The notes beneath the pieces were generated by a model, which did no database searches, had not been told where the DNA came from, and saw only the letters and a list, made by a program, of their open reading frames with translations. A program made the translations under genes and the position numbers. This document shows, one piece after another, positions 1 to 8,677 of a stretch of 64,000 bases of DNA. The stretch is from Haladaptatus sp. DYF46 (lineage in GTDB: Archaea; Halobacteriota; Halobacteria; Halobacteriales; Haladaptataceae): positions 1 to 64,000 of the forward strand of contig NZ_JAJFAY010000010.1 in NCBI RefSeq assembly GCF_021083305.1, written 5' to 3'. Each line of letters starts with the position of its first letter. The first letter of the stretch is position 1.

Positions 1-670
1 CTTATCAGTGGGCGACGGTCCAGCTCGTCGGCAATGCAGTACCGATTGTCTTGGATGCTCGGCCGGTTCAGAAGGGCGATTCTCGGTTAGAGATCGTGCA
101 GGATCTCTTAGATTCTGCTCAAGAGCATGTCCTCGTCGATAACGTCTTGATGGATCGCGAATTCGATAGCCACACATCTTAGAGGAAATTGACCAACGTG
201 GGCTTCAATACGTCGTTCCAAAGCGAATGCAGACAAGTGAGCAAGCCCAAGCAAAGCGATTACTGCAGTGGGATCAAGACCGGTACGTGACTGACCGGAG
301 CCTCCTATTGAACGACGATGAGCGGCATGAGACAACGCTTGTGTACCGACGCAGGGACAATTCCAATCGCACGGGCTATCGCCAGTATTCGGTGTTTATG
401 ACGAATGGGAATCCGAGACTGTTACGAGAATATTCGTATCGGTGGGAAATCGAGAGTGGCTACAAGAGCATTAAGCGGTTCATGGCGGCCACAACCTCGA
501 AGAACTTCGTGTTGCGGTTTTTCTACTTCGCGTTTGCGTGTCTGCTGTATTCAATCTGGCGTGCGGTCGATTTACTGGTTCAGATCGATTTGACTGGCGA
601 GTACACGCGATCGCCTGTTGTGACGGCAAACACGGTGCTCACGCTGCTAAAGCAGACTGGCATTGGATAG
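1..670 (+). pseudogene. DDE transposase, C-terminal part, frameshifted
   Basis: This is the C-terminal part of a DDE insertion-sequence transposase, cut by the window edge. Positions 3-175 read in one frame (ending near VDNVLMDREFDS, which looks like the second catalytic Asp region). The protein then continues in another frame from about 178 (ILEEIDQRGLQYVVPKR) to the stop at 670, so a small indel near 170-178 breaks it. The downstream motif YRWEIESGYKSIKRF carries the expected catalytic Glu. It resembles haloarchaeal ISH-type transposases; I cannot assign the exact family. No terminal repeat is recognisable after 670. Confidence 0.75.
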
Positions 671-1625
671 TGCTGTGGTAGGATGTAGTAAACTCCCGTG
701 GATGAGCAACAGCTCTGGCTCAAACAGTCCGCAAATCCTGGAAAAGCTAAAATACTAACTAGAATTGGCCATAGACTTCGGTTTGAAGTGGTTGCAGACC
801 GATAAATCAGTCGAAATCGTGCATTCTAGCCCCTCTATACTGGGTGTAGTCTCATCTTCCGTATAACTCATTTGATGTAGCAACATATACTTTATGGATA
901 TGAAAACAGCCATTCTCGGGCGATAGAGCCTTTGTAGCGACGGATAACACTGGAAGTGGTGGTGTGCCGTCCACTTCCACTTAACGCCGTAAGCGGAAGT
1001 AGAATCCGGCAGGTCGCCGCCCTCCGGGAAGCACAAAATCCGTATCGCCAGCGAACAGTTGGTTTCTTTTCACAGAATCCTGGTTTGTCGTACTGAGTAG
1101 TTTGGTGCTACGCAGTTATTTTAGTACCACAGTCGTTTTTGGATCGTTGATCGGATATGAGTAAGAAAAAGACTGGGTAACCTAACGAGGGATTCCTATA
1201 AAATTATTGATTACCATTCCAATTTGGGGTAAATGGGGTTCTTGATAGGGACTTGCCTCGCGAGACTAAGCTCTCGGTGAGCCTGACTCAGGATTCAAAG
1301 ATTGGTTCGTGTCCTTATCAGAGGTTGGTTGACCTGAGTGGGTGAGGTGCCAGAATCAATATCCTCTGAAAGGCAAGAATCTCCTCCAGGGTTGAAGGGA
1401 GACGTCATCTCCGCTACCGACTTCCGGAGTCTCAGTACATGAGTCTTGACAGAAGAAGAGTTCGTCGAGTGCGTGAGCGTCACGTATATCGACATCGAAG
1501 ATAAGACTGTCACTATACGTATATTCGACGAGTTTCAACTCAAACGAGGTGTCCATCTCATTATCCATATTGGCCGTGATCTGTACTGTCGTTCCTCAAT
1601 CAGCTCTGTCTATCTGTTCGTATTG
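671..1625. other. gene-poor stretch, nothing assignable
   Basis: About 950 bp between the broken transposase and the RraA-like gene. Short open frames exist on both strands around 1295-1673, but none has recognisable domains or a convincing start. One minus-strand frame near 1560-1440 has a protein-like acidic composition and may be the decayed end of a lost gene. Confidence 0.5.
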
Positions 1626-2324
1626 TTATTGGACGGAATCTTCGGGGCCGACGACGTCCATATCCTCGTATAGCTTGTTGTATCCTTTAGCTTCGTAAAG
1701 GTATGCACCATCCTCGACGAGTTCACGTGTGTCACCTTCGGCGGCAAATTTCTCACGAGCGTCTTTGAGTACTTTCTCTGCATTTTCACCAGGAACAACC
1801 GTAATACCGTCGTCGTCACCGACGATGATATCTCCAGGATCGACTGCTACTTTACCACATGTTATGGTAACATTAATCGATCCAGGGCTCTGCTTCAGCG
1901 GACCCTGTGGGTGGATCCCTCGAGCGTATACGGGGAACTCCATCTCCTTGATATCTGCACTATCGCGGATCGCACCGTCGATGATGATGCCGGCGAGGTC
2001 GTTCGCCTTACAAGAGGCGCACATGAGTTCGCCGAGATGACCAGTTTCGACGTAGCCATTTGCATCTATGACGAGCACGTCGCCTGGTTCCGCCATCGTG
2101 ATCGCTTTGTGGATGATGAGATTGTCACCTGGCTCTGCCTTTACTGTCACTGCAGTCCCCACGAGTGTTGCTCCGTCGTATACTGGCTTGATCCCGGAGT
2201 CCATTGCGAAGCGCACGTTCCCCGTCACATCCGACGCGACAGAGCTGGGAATTCCTTCGAAATCTTCAACAACTTCACTATCTGGTCGTTCGATCTCTGG
2301 CTCTACGGTATGCACACCTCTCAC
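1626..2324 (-). CDS. RraA family protein (HMG aldolase/oxaloacetate decarboxylase-like)
   Basis: 232-residue RraA/dimethylmenaquinone-methyltransferase-like fold protein. Members include 4-hydroxy-4-methyl-2-oxoglutarate aldolase and oxaloacetate decarboxylase; others bind RNase E. The core GHLGELMC followed by IIIDGAIRDSADI holds the Arg-Asp pair that binds substrate and metal in the aldolases, which favours an enzyme. The apparent start is GTG at 2324 (GTGAGAGGTGTG); a second GTG three codons on is possible. Its place beside ADH, SDR and TRAP transporter genes points to organic-acid or sugar-acid breakdown. The exact substrate cannot be told from sequence. Confidence 0.85.
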   Translation of the reverse strand: MRGVHTVEPEIERPDSEVVEDFEGIPSSVASDVTGNVRFAMDSGIKPVYDGATLVGTAVTVKAEPGDNLIIHKAITMAEPGDVLVIDANGYVETGHLGELMCASCKANDLAGIIIDGAIRDSADIKEMEFPVYARGIHPQGPLKQSPGSINVTITCGKVAVDPGDIIVGDDDGITVVPGENAEKVLKDAREKFAAEGDTRELVEDGAYLYEAKGYNKLYEDMDVVGPEDSVQ

Positions 2325-2544
2325 AATGTGATTACCGTACCTTAAACTATCGGTCTCTGTGATCCATCATTCGTAACTGACCCTATATTGCCATTTACAG
2401 CCGAGAATGAGCCAGTACACTTTCCTAGAATTATGTCTATTGGCCTCACAGAAGTGGCTGTATGTGAATTGGTAAAGATTGTCCAAAGAGAGTGCTCTTA
2501 GCAGGCCCCCGGCACAATTAGGATACTTACCGTACAAGTCGTGA

Positions 2545-3045
2545 GAGCCCATGGTATGACACTATCATCGTCTCCAGCGCGGGTCAAGATGAGGTGTATC
2601 GGCTTCCGTTGGCCCGTAATCTCGGAGTTATGATGGTCAGCATTGTGATGGAGAATTTCACAGACTGGCGAGGCAAATTCAACGACGATGTGGCTATGAT
2701 ATCGTCTTCGACATGACCGGACATCGGTCCGGGCTTATGACTGTGTCCGGGAAGGTACGAAAGGGCTAGCGGATCGTACTCGTCGGCCAAACTGGTGAAA
2801 CCCCACTATCATCCACCTCACTTGCTCGCGCCGAGATTGACGTTCAGAGCTGCTAGGGCCATATACGAGAATTTCGAATACGCACTGTGATTTCCGACAC
2901 GACGACATCACAGCATACACATTCGTCGACGAGTGATTCTCTCTTCAATGATTGGAAGGCCTTCGAGGCGTTCCTCAATTGGGAGCCGTGAAGGTCGTCT
3001 CCGATGTGGCAGAACTCGAATGAGCATTCCAAAGCGGTCGGTAAT
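2545..3045 (+). pseudogene. decayed zinc alcohol dehydrogenase remnant
   Basis: Translating the + strand gives pieces matching the intact ADH on the opposite strand at 3054-4118. GQDEVYRLPLARNLGV (about 2590) parallels KDTKYRLPLAEELGI, and YDIVFDMTGHRSG (about 2695) parallels VDTVFDTTGHKSG. A tail with DWKAFEAFLN lies near 2955. The pieces lie in different frames with stops between them, so this is a rotted C-terminal half of a second, divergent zinc dehydrogenase, convergent with the intact one. Confidence 0.6.
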
Positions 3046-3053
3046 CCATCTGT

Positions 3054-4118
3054 CTATTGGAATGAGAACATCGGCTTGCAGGTTTGTCCAGCAAGGAAGT
3101 CCTCAAACGCTGATGCAGGATCGTCGCTCTCGTAACTGGTATCGATAATCGTTTCCACATCGACAGCGCCGACCTCAAGCACGTTCACTGCCTGCTTGTA
3201 GTTCTCTCGAGTCGCCCCATAGGAGGTATTGATGTCGAGCTCACCGCGGACGATCGGTGAGAAGAACAACTCACTCGACTCACCAGGGAGGCCGACGACA
3301 ATTACCTCGCCGCCTTTTCGGGCATAGTCGACAGCTGTCTCAACTCCACTTTTGTGGCCGGTCGTGTCGAACACAGTGTCGACGCCAATACTATCAGTCT
3401 CTCTCTCAATGTACTCACCAAGGTCCGTCTTGCTGATATCGACGGTCTCTATCCCCAGTTCTTCGGCGAGCGGCAGACGGTATTTCGTGTCTTTTCCGAG
3501 TCCGGAGACGATAACATGCGCTCCAAGTGAATCAAGCAGAGCGGCGATCAGCAATCCGATCGGCCCTGGTCCTTGGACGAGGATAGAATCTCCAGGAGTA
3601 ACGTCCGCCCGCTCATAAGCTGCTCGCGCTGCAATTGCGAGGGGCTCCGTAACTGCTGCGTGGTGTGTCTCAATCCCATCGGGAATCGCGATGAGCTGGT
3701 TCGCGTCAACAGTCGTGTACTCCGAGTAAGCACCGTCGGTCTCCATCCCGACGAGCGTCGTATTCTGACAGACGTTCTCCTCACCAATCTCGCACTGGTG
3801 ACACTCTCCACAGGGATGGATCGGGATTTCGACCACCGTCTCACCGACCGAAAAACGGGGGACATTCTCGCCAGTTTCGACAACCGTGCCTGCGTACTCA
3901 TGTCCCATCACGCGCGGCATCTTCACCCACTCGAAGCCATCCATTTGTAGATATGCATGGACGTCGCTGCCACAGACGCCAGCGTACTCGACGCGAACGA
4001 GAACCTCGTCCGCGCTTGGACCTGGCCGTCTGACCTCCTGTACTTCAACTTCTTCACGACCAGTTTGAACGATGGCTTTCATCGTCTTACCTACTGGTTT
4101 GCTGGATTGGGGTGCCAT
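3054..4118 (-). CDS. zinc-dependent medium-chain alcohol dehydrogenase
   Basis: 354 residues; MDR/threonine- or sorbitol-dehydrogenase-type enzyme that oxidises a secondary alcohol or polyol with NAD(P). It shows the catalytic zinc motif CGSDVH (about residue 49) with GHEYAG. The structural zinc cluster is CGECHQCEIGEENVC, and the nucleotide-binding turn is GPGPIGLL. The first ATG (4118) directly follows the TAA of the upstream SDR gene (4119-4121), so the two are co-translated. MKAIVQTG at codon 13 (4082) is the start most family members would use. The partner SDR suggests sequential oxidation of a sugar or sugar acid; the substrate is not predictable. Confidence 0.9.
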   Translation of the reverse strand: MAPQSSKPVGKTMKAIVQTGREEVEVQEVRRPGPSADEVLVRVEYAGVCGSDVHAYLQMDGFEWVKMPRVMGHEYAGTVVETGENVPRFSVGETVVEIPIHPCGECHQCEIGEENVCQNTTLVGMETDGAYSEYTTVDANQLIAIPDGIETHHAAVTEPLAIAARAAYERADVTPGDSILVQGPGPIGLLIAALLDSLGAHVIVSGLGKDTKYRLPLAEELGIETVDISKTDLGEYIERETDSIGVDTVFDTTGHKSGVETAVDYARKGGEVIVVGLPGESSELFFSPIVRGELDINTSYGATRENYKQAVNVLEVGAVDVETIIDTSYESDDPASAFEDFLAGQTCKPMFSFQ

Positions 4119-5033
4119 TTAGTTTGGGGTCTGGATTGTGTTCGGTGGGCTGTCCCATTCAGATGCATCGTCCTGAGGTTCGTAGCCGAGGACTGCCTTC
4201 GCGTGTTCGGTGCCGAACCAGCGGGCGGCGTTGTCACTGACTGCGTAGAACGTGTCATACGTCACTGTCTCGTCCTGTAGGCAGCATTCAAGAAGATGTG
4301 CGAAATCACGCTGGGAGGTCCAAGTCGCTTTCAGTCGCTTCACCATCTGTTCGTACTCCTTGCTCCCACGCTCCCAAGAGCCAGTCTGAGACTGATCCCA
4401 GACCTCCCCTTCTTCTACCGTATCCTCGTTTCCGCGTTCGACGCCACGTTCGGCATCCCCGTACGGATGGTCGTAAGTCTCCGTACGTACGCTGGAGATC
4501 CGAAGCGCGTACACCTGTTCGGGTGAACCACCCCGACGGGCGTGAATCTGACAGATATGTTCGCCGAACACCTTCGATGCACCGTAGTAACCATCCGGCT
4601 TCGGGAGGGTTTCGTGGGTTAGTCGGAGCGGATCGTACTCGCTCGGGTAGTCCTCTTCGTAGAGTTCGGGTTCGTGTTCCTCCTCGTAAAGCCCCATCGT
4701 GCGCTGTGAAGAGGCAAAGACGAGCTTTGGAACATCAGCTTCTTTCATCGCTCGCAAGACGTTGTAGGTGCCGACGATATTTGGCTCGACGATTCCTTCA
4801 AAGTCGGCGCCTGCGTCTGATTGGGCAGCAAGATGGATTACGGCATCTTGATCATCGAACGCGGGTCGGATCGCCTCGTAGTCAGAGATGTCTGCGACGT
4901 GCGTGTCGTACTCTGGGTGGTCGTTCCGGTCGAGGAAGGTGAATTCATAGTCCTCCTCTTCGAGGAGGTAGTTCATAATCGCCTCCCCAGCCTCACCGTA
5001 TGGTCCGGTGACCAGAACTCGTTGCGTACTCAT
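4119..5033 (-). CDS. extended SDR / NAD-dependent epimerase-dehydratase
   Basis: About 304 residues counted from MSTQRVLVTG; an ATG six codons upstream (5051) is also open. Extended short-chain dehydrogenase with an N-terminal Rossmann turn (VTGPYGEAG, a variant of TGxxGxxG), DAVIHLAAQSD, and an active-site SSQR plus YYGASK (YxxxK). It is closest in style to uronate dehydrogenases and haloarchaeal Azf-type sugar dehydrogenases. It is slightly longer than Azf, with an acidic insert after the active-site Tyr region. First gene of the SDR-ADH pair. It probably oxidises an aldose or uronate to a lactone, an inference from family resemblance only. Confidence 0.85.
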   Translation of the reverse strand: MSTQRVLVTGPYGEAGEAIMNYLLEEEDYEFTFLDRNDHPEYDTHVADISDYEAIRPAFDDQDAVIHLAAQSDAGADFEGIVEPNIVGTYNVLRAMKEADVPKLVFASSQRTMGLYEEEHEPELYEEDYPSEYDPLRLTHETLPKPDGYYGASKVFGEHICQIHARRGGSPEQVYALRISSVRTETYDHPYGDAERGVERGNEDTVEEGEVWDQSQTGSWERGSKEYEQMVKRLKATWTSQRDFAHLLECCLQDETVTYDTFYAVSDNAARWFGTEHAKAVLGYEPQDDASEWDSPPNTIQTPN

Positions 5034-5255
5034 CGATAGGGAGGTGTACAAGTAGCGTTAAATATCTTTTTGTCGTCCTTTTGGAGCTGTGTTTCTCACC
5101 GCGGGTATGCTACATTATAAAAGACGTTCTGTGCCTACGCACGTGATCTAATATTCCGGAGATGAGATGGACCCGGTCTTCAATATTATTGAATCACATC
5201 GGTGAGTGATTCTCGTCTGTGACATCGATACAGTGGAAAGGTAGAACAGATCATC

Positions 5256-5328
5256 CATTACATGACTACGATTGTAATTTAGATGGGTGAGCAGCACCCC
5301 CATCACATTGCTACGCTTGTAATTTAGA
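5256..5328. promoter_or_regulatory. tandem 28-bp repeats, possible IclR operator
   Basis: Two 28-bp direct repeats (5256-5283 and 5301-5328; 24 of 28 identical) start 45 bp apart. Each has an inverted half-site pair: TTACA..TGTAA in the first, TCACA..TGTAA in the second, with 10 bp between. They lie between the IclR gene end and the SDR-ADH promoter region. They could be binding sites for the IclR protein controlling SDR-ADH; this is inferred from position and symmetry. Confidence 0.4.
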
Positions 5329-5339
5329 AGAAAAGTGAG

Positions 5340-6113
5340 CTAATACTGTTTGAGTTTCAGCTCGATAATGTTCTTTTTATCAAATAGTTCTGGGGAAATT
5401 TCATCTTCAATCCGCTCGTCGCTCATCCGGCTAATCGGCCCACTGAGGCTGATTGCGCCAAGCACCGAGTGATTCTTCGACATTATTGGAACAGCAGCCG
5501 CACAGACGCCGCCGAAGTGCTCACCACGATTGATGGAGTACCCTCGTTCACGGATCGTCTCAAGATCAGTCATCAACTCCTCATAGTCATCGATGGTTCC
5601 CTCCGTTGATCGCGGGAGTCCACGACGCTCGAGAATATCTTCACAGTCCTCCTGAGGAAGATGAGCAAGCATCGACTTACCCGTCGCCGTCGTGTGCATG
5701 TAGAAGTGATCACCGAGCGGAGCGTTGTCGTCAATTGACTCTGCGTTCTCGGACTTGTACAGTTGCACCATATATCCATTCTCGATCGTCGCGAGGTTGG
5801 CTATTTCGCCGAGTTTCTCTTGCAGATTGTCGACTTCGTTCTTCGCCGCCCGGAAGAGTGGCATCTCATCACGGAGTTCCCCGCCAGTCCTGAGAAAGAG
5901 AAGACTACACTGATACTTGCCATCCGACTTCACCACGTAGCCGCTATCCACGAGTGTTGCTAAGTGAATGTGTGCCGTGCTCATCGGCAAATCCAACGAC
6001 TGTGCGACGTCTGAGAGCGTCGTCGGCCCATCTGTCCGCAGATATTCGATCATATCGAAGGCCTGCTTGACGCTTTTCAGCCTCCGAGACCCGTCGTCAT
6101 TCTCCTTTGTCAT
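5340..6113 (-). CDS. IclR family transcriptional regulator
   Basis: 257 residues. An N-terminal winged helix (VKQAFDMIEYLRTDGPTTLSDVAQSL, abridged) is followed by the IclR ligand-binding domain with the usual ATGKSMLAHLP, RGYSINRGEH and GAISLSGP segments. IclR proteins sense small catabolic intermediates and repress or activate nearby breakdown operons. It lies between SDR-ADH (downstream, same strand) and the MBL/TRAP genes (divergent), so it probably controls both. The start at 6113 is the first ATG before the HTH. Confidence 0.9.
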   Translation of the reverse strand: MTKENDDGSRRLKSVKQAFDMIEYLRTDGPTTLSDVAQSLDLPMSTAHIHLATLVDSGYVVKSDGKYQCSLLFLRTGGELRDEMPLFRAAKNEVDNLQEKLGEIANLATIENGYMVQLYKSENAESIDDNAPLGDHFYMHTTATGKSMLAHLPQEDCEDILERRGLPRSTEGTIDDYEELMTDLETIRERGYSINRGEHFGGVCAAAVPIMSKNHSVLGAISLSGPISRMSDERIEDEISPELFDKKNIIELKLKQY

Positions 6114-6285
6114 ACTTTCTCAAAGGAAGAACGTCGTGATAAGACCTCCGAAAACTTCGACTATGTTGAAACCTTCTCCTGACATCAAAATAGATACTCA
6201 TGTGCTCACTCAACCTCTCGGATCAGCCCTGACATGCTGTCTACCGGTAGTTTTATTCGGCACGGTATTCGACTATCTGACCGAA

Positions 6286-6936
6286 ATGAGTGCTGAAAAG
6301 GTAACTGATGGCATCTACAAGGTACAGTTCGAGCACGTTCGAGTATACATCCTCGAAGATGTCCCCGAGGGTAAGACGACTCTCATCGACACTGGGTTCG
6401 ACGAGAACGGCGAGGAACTCGTCGAAACGATTCGGGCGGAATTTGGAACGATAGATAGACTGATCCTCACTCACGGTGACCACGGGCATCACGGTGGCCT
6501 CCCGTTTGTCATGGAGGCGTTCGATCCGGAGTTCCTCGCGGCCGAAAACGAAGCCAAGCTCTATGAGGCAATCGACTACGAACCAGACCACCGCTTTGAG
6601 GATGGTGACGTCCTTGACGGAAATATCGAGGTCATTCAGATACCCGGCCACACGAAGGCAACATCTGCACTGCTCCTCCGTGACCGCGATATCCTCATTT
6701 CGGGAGATGCGCTCGACGGCGCCGACCGCGCCGGGTTTCCTGAGGGCTATCTCCTTCCACCGCCCGCTTTATTCAACGATGACCACAAGGCCGCGGAGAT
6801 CAATCTTTACGACTTGCTCCAGTACGACTTCGATACCGTCCTCGTCTTCCATGGGTCGAACGTCTTCGAAAACCCGAAGCAGAAACTCGACGACTTTCTT
6901 GTCGAGCGGGAGTGGGATCCGCGGCCCGATAACTGA
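6286..6936 (+). CDS. MBL-fold metallohydrolase with altered zinc motif
   Basis: 216 residues from ATG 6286; the open frame extends further upstream but that part is not conserved-looking and overlaps the IclR promoter. A TATA-like TTTTATT (about 6249) sits some 37 bp before the start. Standard metallo-beta-lactamase-fold elements: LIDTGFDENG, PGHTKATS, SGDAL and VFHGSN. The first metal motif reads THGDHGHHGG, not THxHxDHxGG: the second His is Asp and the Asp that bridges to Zn2 is Gly. It sits upstream of the TRAP genes in the same direction and may be a lactonase or thioesterase of the pathway. Activity is uncertain because of the motif. Confidence 0.85.
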   Translation: MSAEKVTDGIYKVQFEHVRVYILEDVPEGKTTLIDTGFDENGEELVETIRAEFGTIDRLILTHGDHGHHGGLPFVMEAFDPEFLAAENEAKLYEAIDYEPDHRFEDGDVLDGNIEVIQIPGHTKATSALLLRDRDILISGDALDGADRAGFPEGYLLPPPALFNDDHKAAEINLYDLLQYDFDTVLVFHGSNVFENPKQKLDDFLVEREWDPRPDN

Positions 6937-7004
6937 ACCGTTCGACGCGCCGTTGTCAATCCATTACCATAATCTTTATTAGGGACTGGTTAGGTCGGAG
7001 TAGT

Positions 7005-8057
7005 ATGGTCCATGACCAGACAGAGCAGTCTCGGCGTAGCCTATTGAAAAAGAGTGGTGTCGCCCTAAGTATCGGGATGGCCGGCCTCGCAGGTTGCTCC
7101 ACTAACAGTGGTTCGTCGAACTCTCAATCGGACGGTGATAATCTGACGATTACGCTCGCGACGACTCAGCCTCCGGAGAATATCTCGGTGAAGGCCGCCA
7201 AGAAGCACTTCACCCAGCCTCTCGAGAAGAAATCCGATGGAAAAATATCAGTCAACCTGAAGGCTGGCTCACTCGGTGGAACAGAGGACAATCTTGATGC
7301 TCTCGAAAGTGGGACCGTCGACATCCTCCACGAGAGCCCGACCGCCCTCGCGCAGCGATGGGCGTCCAAGTACTCCTTCGCTGGTGACCCGTTCGTTATT
7401 AAAGATATGGACCACTATCAAGCGGTCACGGACAAGTACTTGAAGCCGGACGACGGTCTGAACGGGATTCTCAAGAAGAACGGCGTCCAACTGGGTGATG
7501 CGTTCTATGTTGGCAATCGTGGCTTCACTAGTAATTCCACGGTAAAGACCCCGAAAGACGTACAGGGCATGAAGCTTCGTCTTCCACAGTATGACACGTG
7601 GACCAAAGTCTGGGGCGAAATCGGGGCGGATGTCACTCCAGTTGCGTACGACGAACTCTACTCGGCACTCCAAACGGGTGTCGTCGATGCCTCCGAAGGT
7701 CCCATCTCGCAGTTCCTTTCGGTCAGCCTCTACGAGGTTCAGTCCCACTTCAGCGTTACAAATCATTTACTCGGCACGAAGCACTTCCTCTATAATCAGG
7801 AGTTCATGAACGGGCTCAGTGACGACAACCGCGACCTCATTACGTCGACCGCGAGTGACGCCGTGAAAAAGATGACCGAGCAGATCAAGAGCAATGAGTC
7901 GAGTCTCTACAAGGAAGCCAAGCAGAAAGGCACGAACGTCGTTCCAGCAGATAAGGTGGACCGTGAGGCTTTCGTGAACGCTGGAATGCCGGCGCTCAAG
8001 CAACTCTCGAAGAACAAGTGGGCAGTCAACATCAATGATGTCCTCAACCTCAAGTAA
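7005..8057 (+). CDS. dctP: TRAP transporter substrate-binding protein DctP
   Basis: 350 residues. The N terminus has a Tat motif (SRRSLLKKSG), a hydrophobic stretch and a lipobox LAGC, so it is a Tat-exported lipoprotein anchored outside the membrane. The body matches the DctP/TAXI fold (PENISVKAAKKHFTQPL, GVQLGDAFYVGNRGF, MKLRLPQYDTW, VDASEGPISQ). It captures a carboxylate and delivers it to DctQM. A TATA-like element at about 6971-6980 lies some 28 bp before the ATG, which suggests a leaderless transcript. It heads the dctPQM operon. Confidence 0.93.
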   Translation: MVHDQTEQSRRSLLKKSGVALSIGMAGLAGCSTNSGSSNSQSDGDNLTITLATTQPPENISVKAAKKHFTQPLEKKSDGKISVNLKAGSLGGTEDNLDALESGTVDILHESPTALAQRWASKYSFAGDPFVIKDMDHYQAVTDKYLKPDDGLNGILKKNGVQLGDAFYVGNRGFTSNSTVKTPKDVQGMKLRLPQYDTWTKVWGEIGADVTPVAYDELYSALQTGVVDASEGPISQFLSVSLYEVQSHFSVTNHLLGTKHFLYNQEFMNGLSDDNRDLITSTASDAVKKMTEQIKSNESSLYKEAKQKGTNVVPADKVDREAFVNAGMPALKQLSKNKWAVNINDVLNLK

Positions 8058-8125
8058 ATCTCTCGGCTCCCATGGATGGTCAGAGATAGGATACTCCACA
8101 GTCGTCTCCGTGTTCCCCCCACGTC

Positions 8126-8149
8126 GATCAAGACATCTGTCTTGATCAT
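8126..8149 (+). terminator. hairpin between dctP and dctQ
   Basis: Perfect 10-bp arms GATCAAGACA and TGTCTTGATC with a 4-nt loop, just downstream of dctP and upstream of dctQ. An intercistronic hairpin here would stabilise the dctP message or attenuate read-through, as TRAP and ABC systems need excess binding protein. The function is inferred. Confidence 0.5.
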
Positions 8150-8197
8150 TCAACGGGGAACCAAAATGTTTTTAGTGGACCGGCGGGCTTTCCCACT

Positions 8198-8677
8198 ATG
8201 GCGCAGAACTGGTTAGACCGGATCACCACTACCATAGGGGTGGTCCTACTAAATGTAATGCTGGTTGTCGGACTCCTTCAGGTGGCTAGTCGCTACATTA
8301 CTTTCCCCATTGACCTCAACTGGACTTACGTAGTCGCGCGAACTGCCTTGGCACTAATGACGATTATCGCACTCCCATATCTATTCCAGAACGAGGCGGA
8401 CATCTCGTTCCTCCCTGTTCTAAAACGTATCATCACCCGGACCGATCAGGTATTGTTCGTCCGGAACATCCTGATGGCGTTCTTCTCGGCCACGCTCGTG
8501 TTATCTGCGTATCGAGCGACCAATGTTTCCGGGGACACCGCGCTTCCGATGATTGGGTGGTTCAAGGTTGGTTGGGCGTACAACATAATCGCGCTGAGTG
8601 CTGCCTGCCTCTTCATCGTGGTCGTGCTTGACACGCGTAAGCGTGTTACCGAATTCTTGGGGAGGACCAATGCCTGA
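8198..8677 (+). CDS. dctQ: TRAP transporter small membrane subunit DctQ
   Basis: 159 residues with four predicted membrane helices (residues about 13-33, 48-70, 92-112, 130-150), the usual DctQ layout. Together with DctM it forms the sodium-driven membrane part of the TRAP carrier. A 140-bp gap from dctP contains an inverted repeat (GATCAAGACA..TGTCTTGATC at 8126-8149), which may be a transcript-processing or partial termination hairpin that sets a higher level of DctP. Its 3' end overlaps dctM by 8 bp. Confidence 0.88.
   Translation: MAQNWLDRITTTIGVVLLNVMLVVGLLQVASRYITFPIDLNWTYVVARTALALMTIIALPYLFQNEADISFLPVLKRIITRTDQVLFVRNILMAFFSATLVLSAYRATNVSGDTALPMIGWFKVGWAYNIIALSAACLFIVVVLDTRKRVTEFLGRTNA

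Noticed and set aside
1-670. Intact transposase
   Set aside because: Frame changes near 175 and no complete 5' end is in view.
4298-4942. 214-residue + strand frame
   Set aside because: Arg-rich antisense shadow of the SDR gene.
5968-6285. N-terminal extension of the MBL-fold frame
   Set aside because: It overlaps the IclR start region, has non-halophilic composition, and the family begins at MSAEKV (6286).
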